Shown here one piece after another: positions 14,732-22,266 of a stretch of DNA of 24,352 bases. This DNA is from Bacteroidales bacterium (lineage in GTDB: Bacteria > Bacteroidota > Bacteroidia > Bacteroidales > VadinHA17), in assembly GCA_030692905.1 (NCBI GenBank), contig JAUYBT010000036.1, positions 1-24,352 of the forward strand. The letters are read 5' to 3'. Position 1 is the stretch's first letter. Every line of letters starts with the position of its first letter. The notes beneath the pieces were generated by a model that saw only the letters and a program-made list of their open reading frames with translations, made no database searches and was not told the DNA's origin. Both the position numbers and the translations under genes were made by a program.

Positions 14732-17662
14732 ATGGATACTTTTATTTCCCGGCTAGATACACTTGGTGAAAGCCTTGATGGCGACCTCAAACACGACAAA
14801 ATCACTAAGACTATTTATTCCACCGATGCTTCTGTTTATAAAGAGGAACCGGTAGCTGTTGCCTGGCCAAAGGGAGTATCTGATATCAGGAAGATTTTAT
14901 TATTTGCTGCGAAAGAAAAATCCAGTGTAACGATCAGGGCAGGAGGCACATCGCTTGCTGGCCAGGTAGTTAGTTCAGGAATTATTGTCGATATCTCGAG
15001 ATATATGAATAAGATACTTGAGATAAACAGAGAGGAGATGTGGGTAAGGGTCGAACCCGGGGTGGTTCTTGATGAACTGAATCTGAAACTTAAAGAAAAA
15101 GGTCTGTTTTTTGGCCCCGAAACGTCAACTTCGAACAGGTGCAACATCGGAGGAATGGTAGGCAACAATGCATGTGGCTTACATTCTATCATTTATGGAT
15201 CGACACGGGATCATACAATAGAGTTAAAAACTCTTTTAAGTGATGGCAGCGAGGCAGTTTTTGGTCTGGTGGATAAGGAGACTTTCAACACTAAATGCAA
15301 TCTGAATAACCTTGAGGGAGATATCTATAGAAACATCAAAAAGATTCTTGATGATCAGTTAAACAAAGAGCGTATCAGAAAGGGTTACCCCGATCCGGAA
15401 ATACCAAGGAGAAACACCGGGTATGCCCTGGACCTGCTTATGGATTGTGAAATTTTTGATGAAAAATCGAACAGAAAATTTAATTTCTGTAAGTTGCTTG
15501 CGGGTTCTGAAGGTACCCTTGCTGTTACAACTGAAATTAAACTAAATGTAGTTCTTTTACCTCCTGTATATAAAGCACTTGTATGCATTCACCTCAAGAA
15601 AAGAAATGACGCATTCAGAGCAAATCTTATAGCATTAAAATATAAGCCTTCGGCTGTTGAGATGATGGATAACAGGATCCTTGAACTTACTGAAGATAAT
15701 ATAAGTCAGAGAAACAACCGCTTTTTTCTTGAAGGAAGCCCGGGAGCAATCTTCATTGTCGAATTTGTCAGGGACAATCCGGAAGAAATAGACGCTCTGG
15801 CTGCTGATATGATCAAGGATTTAAAGTCGGCAGGTTACGGATACTCTTATCCTATTGTAAAAGGAAAAGATATATCGAAAGTATGGGATTTGCGGAAAGC
15901 TGGTCTTGGTGTTCTTGCGAACATGAAAGGAGATCCCAAACCTGTTACGCTTATTGAAGATACTGCAATAAATGTTAAACAGTTACCGGAATACATTGAC
16001 GAGATCGAGAAGATGCTGGCTGGTTTTGGCAAAGATGCGGTATTTCATGCCCATATCGGTACAGGGGAGCTTCACCTGAGGCCGATACTTGACCTCAAAG
16101 ATCCGGTGGATGTAGGGCTTTTCAGAACCATCGGCCTTGAGACAGCAAAGCTTGTAAAGAAATATAAAGGCTCGCTGAGCGGAGAACATGGTGATGGGAG
16201 GTTAAGAGGTGAATTCATCCCATTGATGCTAGGAGAGCATAACTATAATCTTCTTAAGGAGGTAAAAAAAATCTGGGATCCGGAAGATATTTTAAACCCG
16301 GGAAAGATCACCAATACCCCGCCGATGAATACCTGTCTCAGGTACATCTCTGGTAAACCAACACTTGAGATTGACACAATTTATGATTTTTCATCAAGTG
16401 ATGGAATAATAAGAGCAGCAGAAAGATGCAATGGGTCAGCAGACTGTCGCAAATCGAACATTATCGGAGGCATCATGTGTCCGAGTTTTATGGCAACCGG
16501 TGATGAAGAAAAAAGTACAAGGGCAAGAGCTAATATAATACGTGAATTTCTAAGCAAAGATGATGATCCCTGGAATCACAGGGAGATTTATGAGGTCCTT
16601 GATCTGTGTCTGGCATGTAAAGGATGCAAATCGGAATGTCCTTCCGGTGTCGATATAGCTAAGATCAAATCGGAATTTCTTCAGCATTGGCACGATAAGC
16701 ATGGAATACCATTGAGAACAAGATTAATTGCCTATATATCAGCTATTAATTATATAGGTTCAGTCGCACCTTCAGTTTATAATTTTTTTCTGAAGAACAA
16801 GATTACAGCCGGTATTCTGAAAAAAGCAACCGGGTTTGCTTCACAAAGATCCATACCATTAATATATAGGACTACTCTGAAAAAATGGATCAGGAAAAAC
16901 CTTGCAGAGATTAATCCTGAGAATCCAAAAAGCTCGGTATGCCTCTTTGTTGATGAATTCACCAATTACAACGATACAGAAATTGGCATAGCTGTAATAA
17001 GGCTATTAACCTCATTAAGTTATAAAGTGGTCGTAGTTAAACATAAAGTAAGTGCAAGGACTTACATCTCCAAAGGTTTGGTAAGGAGAGCACAGATGAC
17101 AATAAGAAAGAATATTCAGGCTTTATCAGGAATTATCAGCGATGAGCTCCCATTAGTTGGCATTGAGCCTTCTGCAATTCTGGGTTTCAGGGACGAATAT
17201 CCGGAGTTAGCCGGAATTGATTTAAAGGGATCTGCAGAAAAGATTGCAAGCAACAGTTTTATGGTTGATGAGTTTATCGCAAGGGAATTCCGATCGGGAA
17301 GAATTGATCGTAATTTATTCGTGGAAGAGAAGACCAGGATTCTATTGCATGCCCATTGCCAGCAGAAGGCAATTGCCTCCTCTGCAAGTACAATAGAAAT
17401 GCTCTCGATACCGGTAAATTTTTCTGTTACGGAAATCCCATCAGGTTGCTGTGGAATGGCCGGATCATTTGGCTATGAAAAGGAACATTTTGATTTATCC
17501 AACAAAATAGGAGAACTTGTATTATTCCCGGAAATCAGGAAATGCGATGAAAGTACAATAATAACTGCTCCCGGAACAAGTTGCAGACATCATATTAAGG
17601 ATGGTACCGGACGTGTTGCGGTACATCCGGCTGTGGTTCTTTACAATGCACTGAAGAAATAA
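14732..17662 (+). CDS. FAD-binding and 4Fe-4S 2-hydroxyacid dehydrogenase (D-lactate / D-2-hydroxyglutarate dehydrogenase-like, YdiJ type)
   Basis: A 976-residue fusion of a GlcD-like flavoprotein and a GlcF-like iron-sulfur protein, close to E. coli YdiJ in length (about 1018). The FAD (PCMH) domain spans about 38-270 with RAGGTSLAGQ at 69-78. The FAD-linked C-terminal domain carries HAHIGTGELHLRP and SGEHGDGRLRGEF, the active-site region of D-2-hydroxyacid dehydrogenases. Iron-sulfur ligands are Cys566, Cys572, Cys583 and the classic CxxCxxCxxxCP at Cys626/629/632/636. The C-terminal CCG-type region has HAHCQQKA, GCCG (Cys906/907) and GTSCRHH. It should oxidise a D-2-hydroxyacid such as D-lactate or D-2-hydroxyglutarate and pass electrons to quinone or another carrier; the exact substrate is open. 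It has its own 91-base upstream region and is followed by rarA after 38 bases. Confidence 0.88.
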   Translation: MDTFISRLDTLGESLDGDLKHDKITKTIYSTDASVYKEEPVAVAWPKGVSDIRKILLFAAKEKSSVTIRAGGTSLAGQVVSSGIIVDISRYMNKILEINREEMWVRVEPGVVLDELNLKLKEKGLFFGPETSTSNRCNIGGMVGNNACGLHSIIYGSTRDHTIELKTLLSDGSEAVFGLVDKETFNTKCNLNNLEGDIYRNIKKILDDQLNKERIRKGYPDPEIPRRNTGYALDLLMDCEIFDEKSNRKFNFCKLLAGSEGTLAVTTEIKLNVVLLPPVYKALVCIHLKKRNDAFRANLIALKYKPSAVEMMDNRILELTEDNISQRNNRFFLEGSPGAIFIVEFVRDNPEEIDALAADMIKDLKSAGYGYSYPIVKGKDISKVWDLRKAGLGVLANMKGDPKPVTLIEDTAINVKQLPEYIDEIEKMLAGFGKDAVFHAHIGTGELHLRPILDLKDPVDVGLFRTIGLETAKLVKKYKGSLSGEHGDGRLRGEFIPLMLGEHNYNLLKEVKKIWDPEDILNPGKITNTPPMNTCLRYISGKPTLEIDTIYDFSSSDGIIRAAERCNGSADCRKSNIIGGIMCPSFMATGDEEKSTRARANIIREFLSKDDDPWNHREIYEVLDLCLACKGCKSECPSGVDIAKIKSEFLQHWHDKHGIPLRTRLIAYISAINYIGSVAPSVYNFFLKNKITAGILKKATGFASQRSIPLIYRTTLKKWIRKNLAEINPENPKSSVCLFVDEFTNYNDTEIGIAVIRLLTSLSYKVVVVKHKVSARTYISKGLVRRAQMTIRKNIQALSGIISDELPLVGIEPSAILGFRDEYPELAGIDLKGSAEKIASNSFMVDEFIAREFRSGRIDRNLFVEEKTRILLHAHCQQKAIASSASTIEMLSIPVNFSVTEIPSGCCGMAGSFGYEKEHFDLSNKIGELVLFPEIRKCDESTIITAPGTSCRHHIKDGTGRVAVHPAVVLYNALKK

Positions 17663-17677
17663 AGGGGAGATTTTCAT

Positions 17678-17685
17678 TACCTTTA
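17678..17685 (+). promoter_or_regulatory. Possible -7 box for rarA
   Basis: TACCTTTA, seven of eight matches to TAnnTTTG, ending 15 bases before the ATG at 17701. It resembles the exact box TACCTTTG before kdsA and would give a very short leader. Confidence 0.35.
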
Positions 17686-17700
17686 CACAAACTATTAACT

Positions 17701-19002
17701 ATGCTGGCAAATCAACCACTTGCTGAAAGGCTGAGACCAAAAGAACTTGGAGATTTCTGTGGGCAGGAGCATCTCGTCGGCAAGAATGCAGTTTTAAGAA
17801 AGGTTATTGAATCGGGAAATATCCCATCATTCATTTTATGGGGCCCTCCCGGAGTGGGCAAGACCACTCTTGCCGGGATAATAGCTAATACTTTGAAAAG
17901 GCCTTTCTTTCACCTAAGTGCTGTACATTCTGGAGTTAAGGATGTACGAGAGACAATTGAAAAAGCAAAAAAACAGCAATTCTTTAACCAGCCAAATCCT
18001 ATCTTATTCATTGATGAGATTCACCGTTTTAATAAATCACAGCAGGATTCACTCTTAAGTGCTGTTGAACAGGGAATAATAACACTGATCGGGGCAACCA
18101 CCGAAAATCCTTCTTTTGAGGTTATATCCCCACTCCTTTCGCGATGTCAGGTATATATAATGAATCCTCTTACAGAAGACGAATTGGTTGAACTATTGAA
18201 TAAAGCATTAAAAAAGGATAGTTACCTTGCCGCTTACGAAATAGAAATTGAAGAACATGAGGCTATTATTCGTGTCTCAGGTGGCGATGCAAGAAAGCTG
18301 TACAATGCTCTTGAACTGGTTGTGAGTTCAGAAGCTGATGAAGGATCTTCTGAAAAAATCATTATTAATAATGAAAAGGTTTTGAAACATGTTCAGAAGA
18401 ATCTTGCTCTTTACGATAAAAATGGAGAACAGCATTATGATATTATATCTGCTTTTATAAAATCGCTCAGGGGAAGTGATCCTAATGCTGCTGTTTACTG
18501 GCTGGCCCGCATGGTTGAAGGAGGTGAGGACCCAAAATTTATTGCAAGACGTATGCTGATACTCGCTGCTGAGGATATTGGTCTTGCCAACCCAAATGCC
18601 TTATTGCTGGCTCAGGCTTGTTTTGAAGCTGTCAATGTAATCGGATGGCCGGAATCAAGAATTATTCTATCTGAGGCAGCAATTTATCTGGCAACTTCTC
18701 AAAAAAGCAATTCCTCATATATGGCAATTGATGATGCTATAGGTATGGTTAAAAACGAAGGAGCTCTCCCTGTCCCATTGCATATAAGAAATGCTCCTAC
18801 AAAACTTATGAAGAATCTGGGTTATGGTAAAGAATATAAATACGCTCATAGCTATTCAGGAAATTTTGTTCCCGATAATTTTCTTCCGGATGAACTGAAA
18901 GGTACTGTTTTCTATGATCCGGGAGTCAATTCCAAAGAAGAAGAGATCAGGAAGAAGCTTTCTGTAATGTGGAAGGATATTTATAATTACGATAAGAAAT
19001 AA
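17701..19002 (+). CDS. rarA: Replication-associated recombination protein A (RarA/MgsA), AAA+ ATPase
   Basis: A 433-residue clamp-loader-like AAA+ ATPase, the usual length for RarA. It acts on stalled replication forks in the cytoplasm. The N-terminus LAERLRPKELGDFCGQEHLVG (6-26) is the RarA/Holliday-helicase-like opening. Walker A is GPPGVGKTT (48-56), Walker B is ILFIDEIH (101-108), and sensor 1 with the RarA signature GATTENPSF is at 131-139, followed by LLSRCQVY containing the arginine finger. The C-terminal tetramerisation domain includes GSDPNAAVYWLARM and GWPESRIILSEAAIYLA. It follows the dehydrogenase by 38 bases, but a short-leader promoter may lie between them. The CTCTGTG hairpin downstream may be its terminator. 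The call is certain by family; nothing odd was seen. Confidence 0.95.
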   Translation: MLANQPLAERLRPKELGDFCGQEHLVGKNAVLRKVIESGNIPSFILWGPPGVGKTTLAGIIANTLKRPFFHLSAVHSGVKDVRETIEKAKKQQFFNQPNPILFIDEIHRFNKSQQDSLLSAVEQGIITLIGATTENPSFEVISPLLSRCQVYIMNPLTEDELVELLNKALKKDSYLAAYEIEIEEHEAIIRVSGGDARKLYNALELVVSSEADEGSSEKIIINNEKVLKHVQKNLALYDKNGEQHYDIISAFIKSLRGSDPNAAVYWLARMVEGGEDPKFIARRMLILAAEDIGLANPNALLLAQACFEAVNVIGWPESRIILSEAAIYLATSQKSNSSYMAIDDAIGMVKNEGALPVPLHIRNAPTKLMKNLGYGKEYKYAHSYSGNFVPDNFLPDELKGTVFYDPGVNSKEEEIRKKLSVMWKDIYNYDKK

Positions 19003-19105
19003 CTCTGTGGTTCTCGTGTATTCTCTGTGTCTCTCTGTGTAACAAAAAAATATAATGAAGAACTTACACGGAGTTCCACAGAGAATTCACAGAGTTACAC
19101 AGAGA
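19003..19105. repeat. CTCTGTG/CACAGAG palindromic intergenic repeat
   Basis: The left arm (19003-19042) contains CTCTGTG or close variants several times, and the right arm (about 19062-19105) contains the complement CACAGAG as often. The ends CTCTGTGTAAC (19032-19042) and GTTACACAGAG (19094-19104) are exact complements. The arms of roughly 42 bases can form a long hairpin around an A-rich loop. It lies between rarA and kdsA, so it may terminate rarA, and it looks like a dispersed multicopy element. Confidence 0.65.
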
Positions 19106-19143
19106 AAAATAAACGACGTAATTCGCTTAATTAATTATTTTTT

Positions 19144-19151
19144 TACCTTTG
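19144..19151 (+). promoter_or_regulatory. -7 box immediately upstream of kdsA
   Basis: TACCTTTG is an exact TAnnTTTG match, only 7 bases before the ATG at 19159. If used, transcription would start at or next to the start codon, giving a leaderless or nearly leaderless kdsA mRNA. Confidence 0.5.
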
Positions 19152-19158
19152 TTTTGAT

Positions 19159-19986
19159 ATGTCAAATGTTGTATTAAATATTCCCGGGCTAAAATTCAGT
19201 GAATCTGGCAATTTTCTTTTAATTGCCGGACCTTGTGTGATAGAAAGTGAAAAGGTCATCTTTGAAACAGCTGACCATCTGAAGATGTTATCTGACAAGT
19301 ACCAGCTACCTTTTGTCTTTAAGTCATCCTACAGAAAAGCAAACAGGTCCAGGAGCGATTCATTTTCAGGAATTGGTGATATTAAAGCACTTAAGATACT
19401 TGCAGAAGTCCGGAAGAGGTATTCTGTTCCGGTTATTACCGATATTCATAACCCGGATGAAGCTGAGATTGCTGCCGGTTATGTTGATATTCTTCAGATA
19501 CCAGCCTTTTTATGCAGACAGACTGATCTGCTTGTTGCTGTTGCCAAAACGGGAAAATGGGTCAATATCAAGAAAGGTCAGTTTTTATCCGGATCATCCA
19601 TGAGGTTTGCAGTAGAGAAGGTCAGGGAATCAGGAAACAGCAATATTATGCTGACAGACAGGGGTAATATGTTTGGTTACCAGGATATAGTAGTTGACTT
19701 CAGAAATATTCCGATAATGAAGAATATAGGGGTTCCTGTAATAATGGATATTACCCATTCGCTACAACAACCTAACCAGGAAGACGGAGTAACCGGAGGC
19801 AGACCGGAGATGATAGAAACAATTGGCAAAGCAGCGATCAGTGTAGGAGCCGACGGTATCTTCATTGAAACTCATCCCAACCCGGCAGTCGCCAAATCGG
19901 ATGGAGCAAATATGCTGAAGCTTTCTGAAATGGACAATCTATTAAAAAAACTCGTTGCATTAAGAAAAACAATAAATTCCTTTTAA
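19159..19986 (+). CDS. kdsA: 3-deoxy-8-phosphooctulonate synthase (KDO-8-P synthase), metal-dependent type
   Basis: A 275-residue TIM-barrel enzyme, normal length, joining phosphoenolpyruvate and arabinose 5-phosphate to KDO-8-phosphate for the LPS inner core. Recognised blocks are AGPCVIESE (23-31), FKSSYRKANRS (54-64), IPAFLCRQTDLL (114-125), VNIKKGQFL (135-143) and DITHS (197-201). The residues at the metal-ligand positions are Cys26, His200, Glu237 and Asp248. Cys26 replaces the Asn of the E. coli enzyme, so this belongs to the metal-dependent class like that of Aquifex. The usual KANRSS reads KANRSRSDSF here, a small variation beside the PEP site. Its presence shows an LPS-bearing outer membrane. 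A hairpin at 20006-20047 ends the transcript. Confidence 0.96.
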   Translation: MSNVVLNIPGLKFSESGNFLLIAGPCVIESEKVIFETADHLKMLSDKYQLPFVFKSSYRKANRSRSDSFSGIGDIKALKILAEVRKRYSVPVITDIHNPDEAEIAAGYVDILQIPAFLCRQTDLLVAVAKTGKWVNIKKGQFLSGSSMRFAVEKVRESGNSNIMLTDRGNMFGYQDIVVDFRNIPIMKNIGVPVIMDITHSLQQPNQEDGVTGGRPEMIETIGKAAISVGADGIFIETHPNPAVAKSDGANMLKLSEMDNLLKKLVALRKTINSF

Positions 19987-20005
19987 TTATTTTAAAAACG
20001 GGTAA

Positions 20006-20047
20006 CTAAAATAAAAGACGGGCAAATTGCACGTCTTTTATTTTAAG
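20006..20047. terminator. Bidirectional terminator shared by kdsA (+) and rnpB (-)
   Basis: AAAATAAAAGACG (20008-20020) pairs perfectly with CGTCTTTTATTTT (20032-20044) around an 11-base loop, with A and T runs on opposite sides so that it can stop transcription from either strand. It begins 20 bases after the kdsA stop and touches the 3' end of RNase P RNA. Confidence 0.8.
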
Positions 20048-20420
20048 CAGCTGGCCTGTAAGCCGGATTCTGTACGGTTTTGGTTTCTGCGAAAGAAATT
20101 AAAACCGGTTTCCATCATTTATCTAGGCCCGGTATCGCTACCGTGCTCCTACGACCCACCCCCCGGCATCGGACGAGCAGCCCTACTCGCCGGTATACAT
20201 GGTCTTTCAACTCATAAGGTGTACGACTCCGGATGTTGCCACCAGGACCGGTAAGCTCTTACCTCACCTTTTCACCCTTATCACGCCATAAGCATGACGG
20301 TTATTTTCTGTTACACTACTATACCCTTGCAGATATCTTCCCGTTAAGAAGTATGGTGCTCTGTGTTGCCCGGACTTTCCTCCACGCTGTTGGCATGGCG
20401 ATGGAACAGCCTGCTGCGAT
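20045..20420 (-). ncRNA. rnpB: RNase P RNA, bacterial type A
   Basis: This is the catalytic RNA that trims tRNA 5' leaders. Reading the minus strand, the universally conserved 5' block GAGGAAAGTCCGGGC is present (20382-20368), as is the conserved 3' block AGAATCCGGCTTACAG (20071-20056). The ends can pair as helix P1 (GCAGC at 20417-20413 with GCTGC at 20051-20047). The length of about 375 bases suits a type A RNA. The internal segment includes GGTAAGAGCTTACCGG, typical of the central helices. Open frames across this interval on either strand are spurious. The ends are estimated to within a few bases. It is transcribed divergently from queA. Confidence 0.93.
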
Positions 20421-20421
20421 G

Positions 20422-20429
20422 CAAAGATA
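20422..20429 (-). promoter_or_regulatory. -7 box for RNase P RNA
   Basis: On the minus strand TATCTTTG matches TAnnTTTG exactly and lies directly before the predicted 5' end of rnpB. A convincing TTTG -33 element was not found at the usual distance. Confidence 0.6.
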
Positions 20430-20444
20430 ATAATTTACTGTAAA

Positions 20445-20476
20445 TTTGTTACTAACTAAATTAATAGTTATATTTG
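20445..20476 (+). promoter_or_regulatory. Bacteroidota-type promoter for queA
   Basis: TTTG (20445-20448), 20 bases, then TATATTTG (20469-20476): exact -33 and -7 elements with acceptable spacing. The leader would be about 125 bases and would include the G-run hairpin at 20537-20570. Its -33 element lies in the region that also forms the upstream part of the rnpB promoter on the other strand. Confidence 0.6.
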
Positions 20477-20536
20477 CATAGAATATAAACAAGACAAAAG
20501 ACAAAAGTAAAAAGAAAAAAGTAACTCAATAGAAAT

Positions 20537-20570
20537 CCCCTCCTGGGAGGGGAATGGGGTGGGTTAAAAA
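20537..20570. repeat. G-run hairpin repeat (REP-like) in the queA leader
   Basis: CCCCTCC-TG-GGAGGGG (20537-20552) is a perfect 7-base-pair hairpin, followed by AATGGGGTGGGTTAAAA (20553-20569). Purine-rich short repeats flank it (ACAAAAG units at 20494-20507 and GGAGAAA units at 20581-20597). The same architecture is seen at 23305-23408. Confidence 0.6.
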
Positions 20571-20607
20571 GTAAGACAAAAGGAGAAAGGAGAAAGGGAA
20601 AAATTTT

Positions 20608-21852
20608 ATGAAAGATATTGAACTTAGCGAGTATGATTATGATCTTCCCTATGAAAGGATAGCCCAGCATCCTGTTAATGAAAGGGATAGTTCTCAACTA
20701 CTCATTTATAACGGTTACAAAATATCTAAAGACATGTTCACGAACATCGATGATTATCTGCCCTCAGATTCCCTCCTGGTTTTCAACAATACCCGCGTTA
20801 TCAGAGCCCGCATTCTTTTTCGCAAAGAGACCGGAGCTGCTATTGAAGTCTTTTGCCTGGAGCCTCTTTCACCTTTTGAATATGAATTATCATTTAATTC
20901 GGTAGAGCCTGTTGAATGGAAATGTATAATTGGAAACCTTAAGAAGTGGAAGTGTGGAAAAATTATGACACCTTTTGTTTTTTCTGGAAAGGAATATGAA
21001 CTGACAGCAGAAAAACTTCAACCTGAAGGCGATGCATGGCGGATACTGTTTACCTGGAACTGTTCTGACTTAAGTTTTGGTGAGGTAATTGAAGCAACAG
21101 GTCATATTCCTCTCCCACCTTACATTAATAGAGAGGATGAAGCAGAAGACATTACCAGGTACCAGACAGTTTACGCCAGCATTAAAGGGTCTGTTGCAGC
21201 ACCAACAGCCGGATTGCATTTCACAAACAATATCCTTGAAAAGCTTGATAAAAAGGGAATTAAGTCCGTTGAAGTAACTCTACATATTGGTGCAGGGACC
21301 TTTCAGCCGGTAAAATCTACAAACATTTCCGGCCATAAAATGCATTGTGAGCGTTTCTTTGTTACGGCGAAGACAATTGAATTGCTTCTTGAAAACCAGG
21401 GAAAAATCATTCCGGTAGGTACAACATCTGTCAGAACACTTGAGAGTCTGTACTGGTTGGGAGTAAAAATAATAAGTGATCCATTAGATTGCAGGTCTGA
21501 TCTTTCATTAGGACAATGGGAAGCATATGACATGGAGACAACTGTTACTGTAAAGGAATCAATGGAAGCTTTATTGAACCATCTGAGAGAGCGTAATTTA
21601 TCGTATTTACAAGCTTCGACAAGTATTATAATTATCCCAGGCTATGATTTCAGAATGATAAATGGTATGATCACCAACTTTCATCAGCCACGAAGTACTC
21701 TGCTTCTTCTTATATCAGCATGGACAGGAATAAAATGGAAAGAAATTTACGCGTTTGCTCTTGAAAATGATTTCAGGTTTTTAAGCTATGGTGACAGCTC
21801 CTTGCTATTTAAAAATAGCACTCTTTTTGGTTCATTCTTTTATTGCATTTAG
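20608..21852 (+). CDS. queA: S-adenosylmethionine:tRNA ribosyltransferase-isomerase (QueA)
   Basis: A 414-residue enzyme that transfers and isomerises the ribosyl part of SAM onto preQ1 in tRNA to form epoxyqueuosine. Typical QueA blocks are YDLPYERIAQHPVNERDSS (11-29), LVFNNTRVIRARI (57-69), VAAPTAGLHF (196-205), LHIGAGTFQPV, GTTSVRTLES, and the C-terminal ITNFHQPRSTLL and FLSYGDSSLL. It is longer than the E. coli enzyme (about 356), mainly through an insert before the C-terminus and a tail after the GDSSLL motif; longer forms are common in Bacteroidota as far as I know. The ATG at 20608 directly precedes the conserved N-terminal helix. The gene is monocistronic or leads into the small membrane gene 59 bases downstream. 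Confidence 0.95.
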   Translation: MKDIELSEYDYDLPYERIAQHPVNERDSSQLLIYNGYKISKDMFTNIDDYLPSDSLLVFNNTRVIRARILFRKETGAAIEVFCLEPLSPFEYELSFNSVEPVEWKCIIGNLKKWKCGKIMTPFVFSGKEYELTAEKLQPEGDAWRILFTWNCSDLSFGEVIEATGHIPLPPYINREDEAEDITRYQTVYASIKGSVAAPTAGLHFTNNILEKLDKKGIKSVEVTLHIGAGTFQPVKSTNISGHKMHCERFFVTAKTIELLLENQGKIIPVGTTSVRTLESLYWLGVKIISDPLDCRSDLSLGQWEAYDMETTVTVKESMEALLNHLRERNLSYLQASTSIIIIPGYDFRMINGMITNFHQPRSTLLLLISAWTGIKWKEIYAFALENDFRFLSYGDSSLLFKNSTLFGSFFYCI

Positions 21853-21911
21853 AAATTTTATTTTGATAATAAATTGATTTTTTGTTTATTTGGCACCAAA
21901 ATTATTTTAGC

Positions 21912-22145
21912 ATGAATGAAAACAGATTAATGCAACAGGTGACAGCCATTTTCTCAATTTTTATGGTGTTTTTTTATCTGGGTGTGGGTAGTTATCTGAT
22001 ATTCTATTCTGATCTGAGTTCCCCCTACAAGGAGATAGGGGTAATAATGGGATCAACTTTTATCTTTTATGGCTTTTACAGGGCTTACAGAGCATATGTT
22101 AAAATAGTTGAGGTTTTTTTTACAAAAAATAAGGACAAGGATTAA
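21912..22145 (+). CDS. Small two-helix membrane protein, function unknown
   Basis: A 77-residue protein starting at the ATG 21912. The frame can be extended to a TTG at 21882, but the extra residues have no recognisable character. Two hydrophobic segments are visible, VTAIFSIFMVFFYLGVGSYLI (10-30) and about 42-58 (IGVIMGSTFIFYGFYRA), with a basic, charged tail FFTKNKDKD. It is probably an inner-membrane protein with both ends on the same side. I do not know a function. In Bacteroidota, similar small proteins stand next to ExbB/ExbD, PstS-like and TPR genes, as recalled from other genomes; here the PstS-like and TPR genes follow but no ExbB, ExbD or TonB gene is present in the window. Confidence 0.65.
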   Translation: MNENRLMQQVTAIFSIFMVFFYLGVGSYLIFYSDLSSPYKEIGVIMGSTFIFYGFYRAYRAYVKIVEVFFTKNKDKD

Positions 22146-22266
22146 ATCTTTCTTAATACTAAAATATATAGTATGAAGAGATTATTCATTTTTCACATCA
22201 GCCTTGGCATACACTTTGCAGTGACTCTTGTGGAAAATAATTAAACCTTGATAAAATTTAAAGAAG

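Noticed and set aside
20027..20504. Small open frames on both strands across this interval
   Set aside because: They overlap RNase P RNA, whose conserved sequence blocks explain the region.
22173..22244. 23-codon frame (MKRLFIFHISLGIH...) in front of the PstS-like gene, considered as a tonB or exbD remnant
   Set aside because: Too short and without any diagnostic residue; it could arise by chance.
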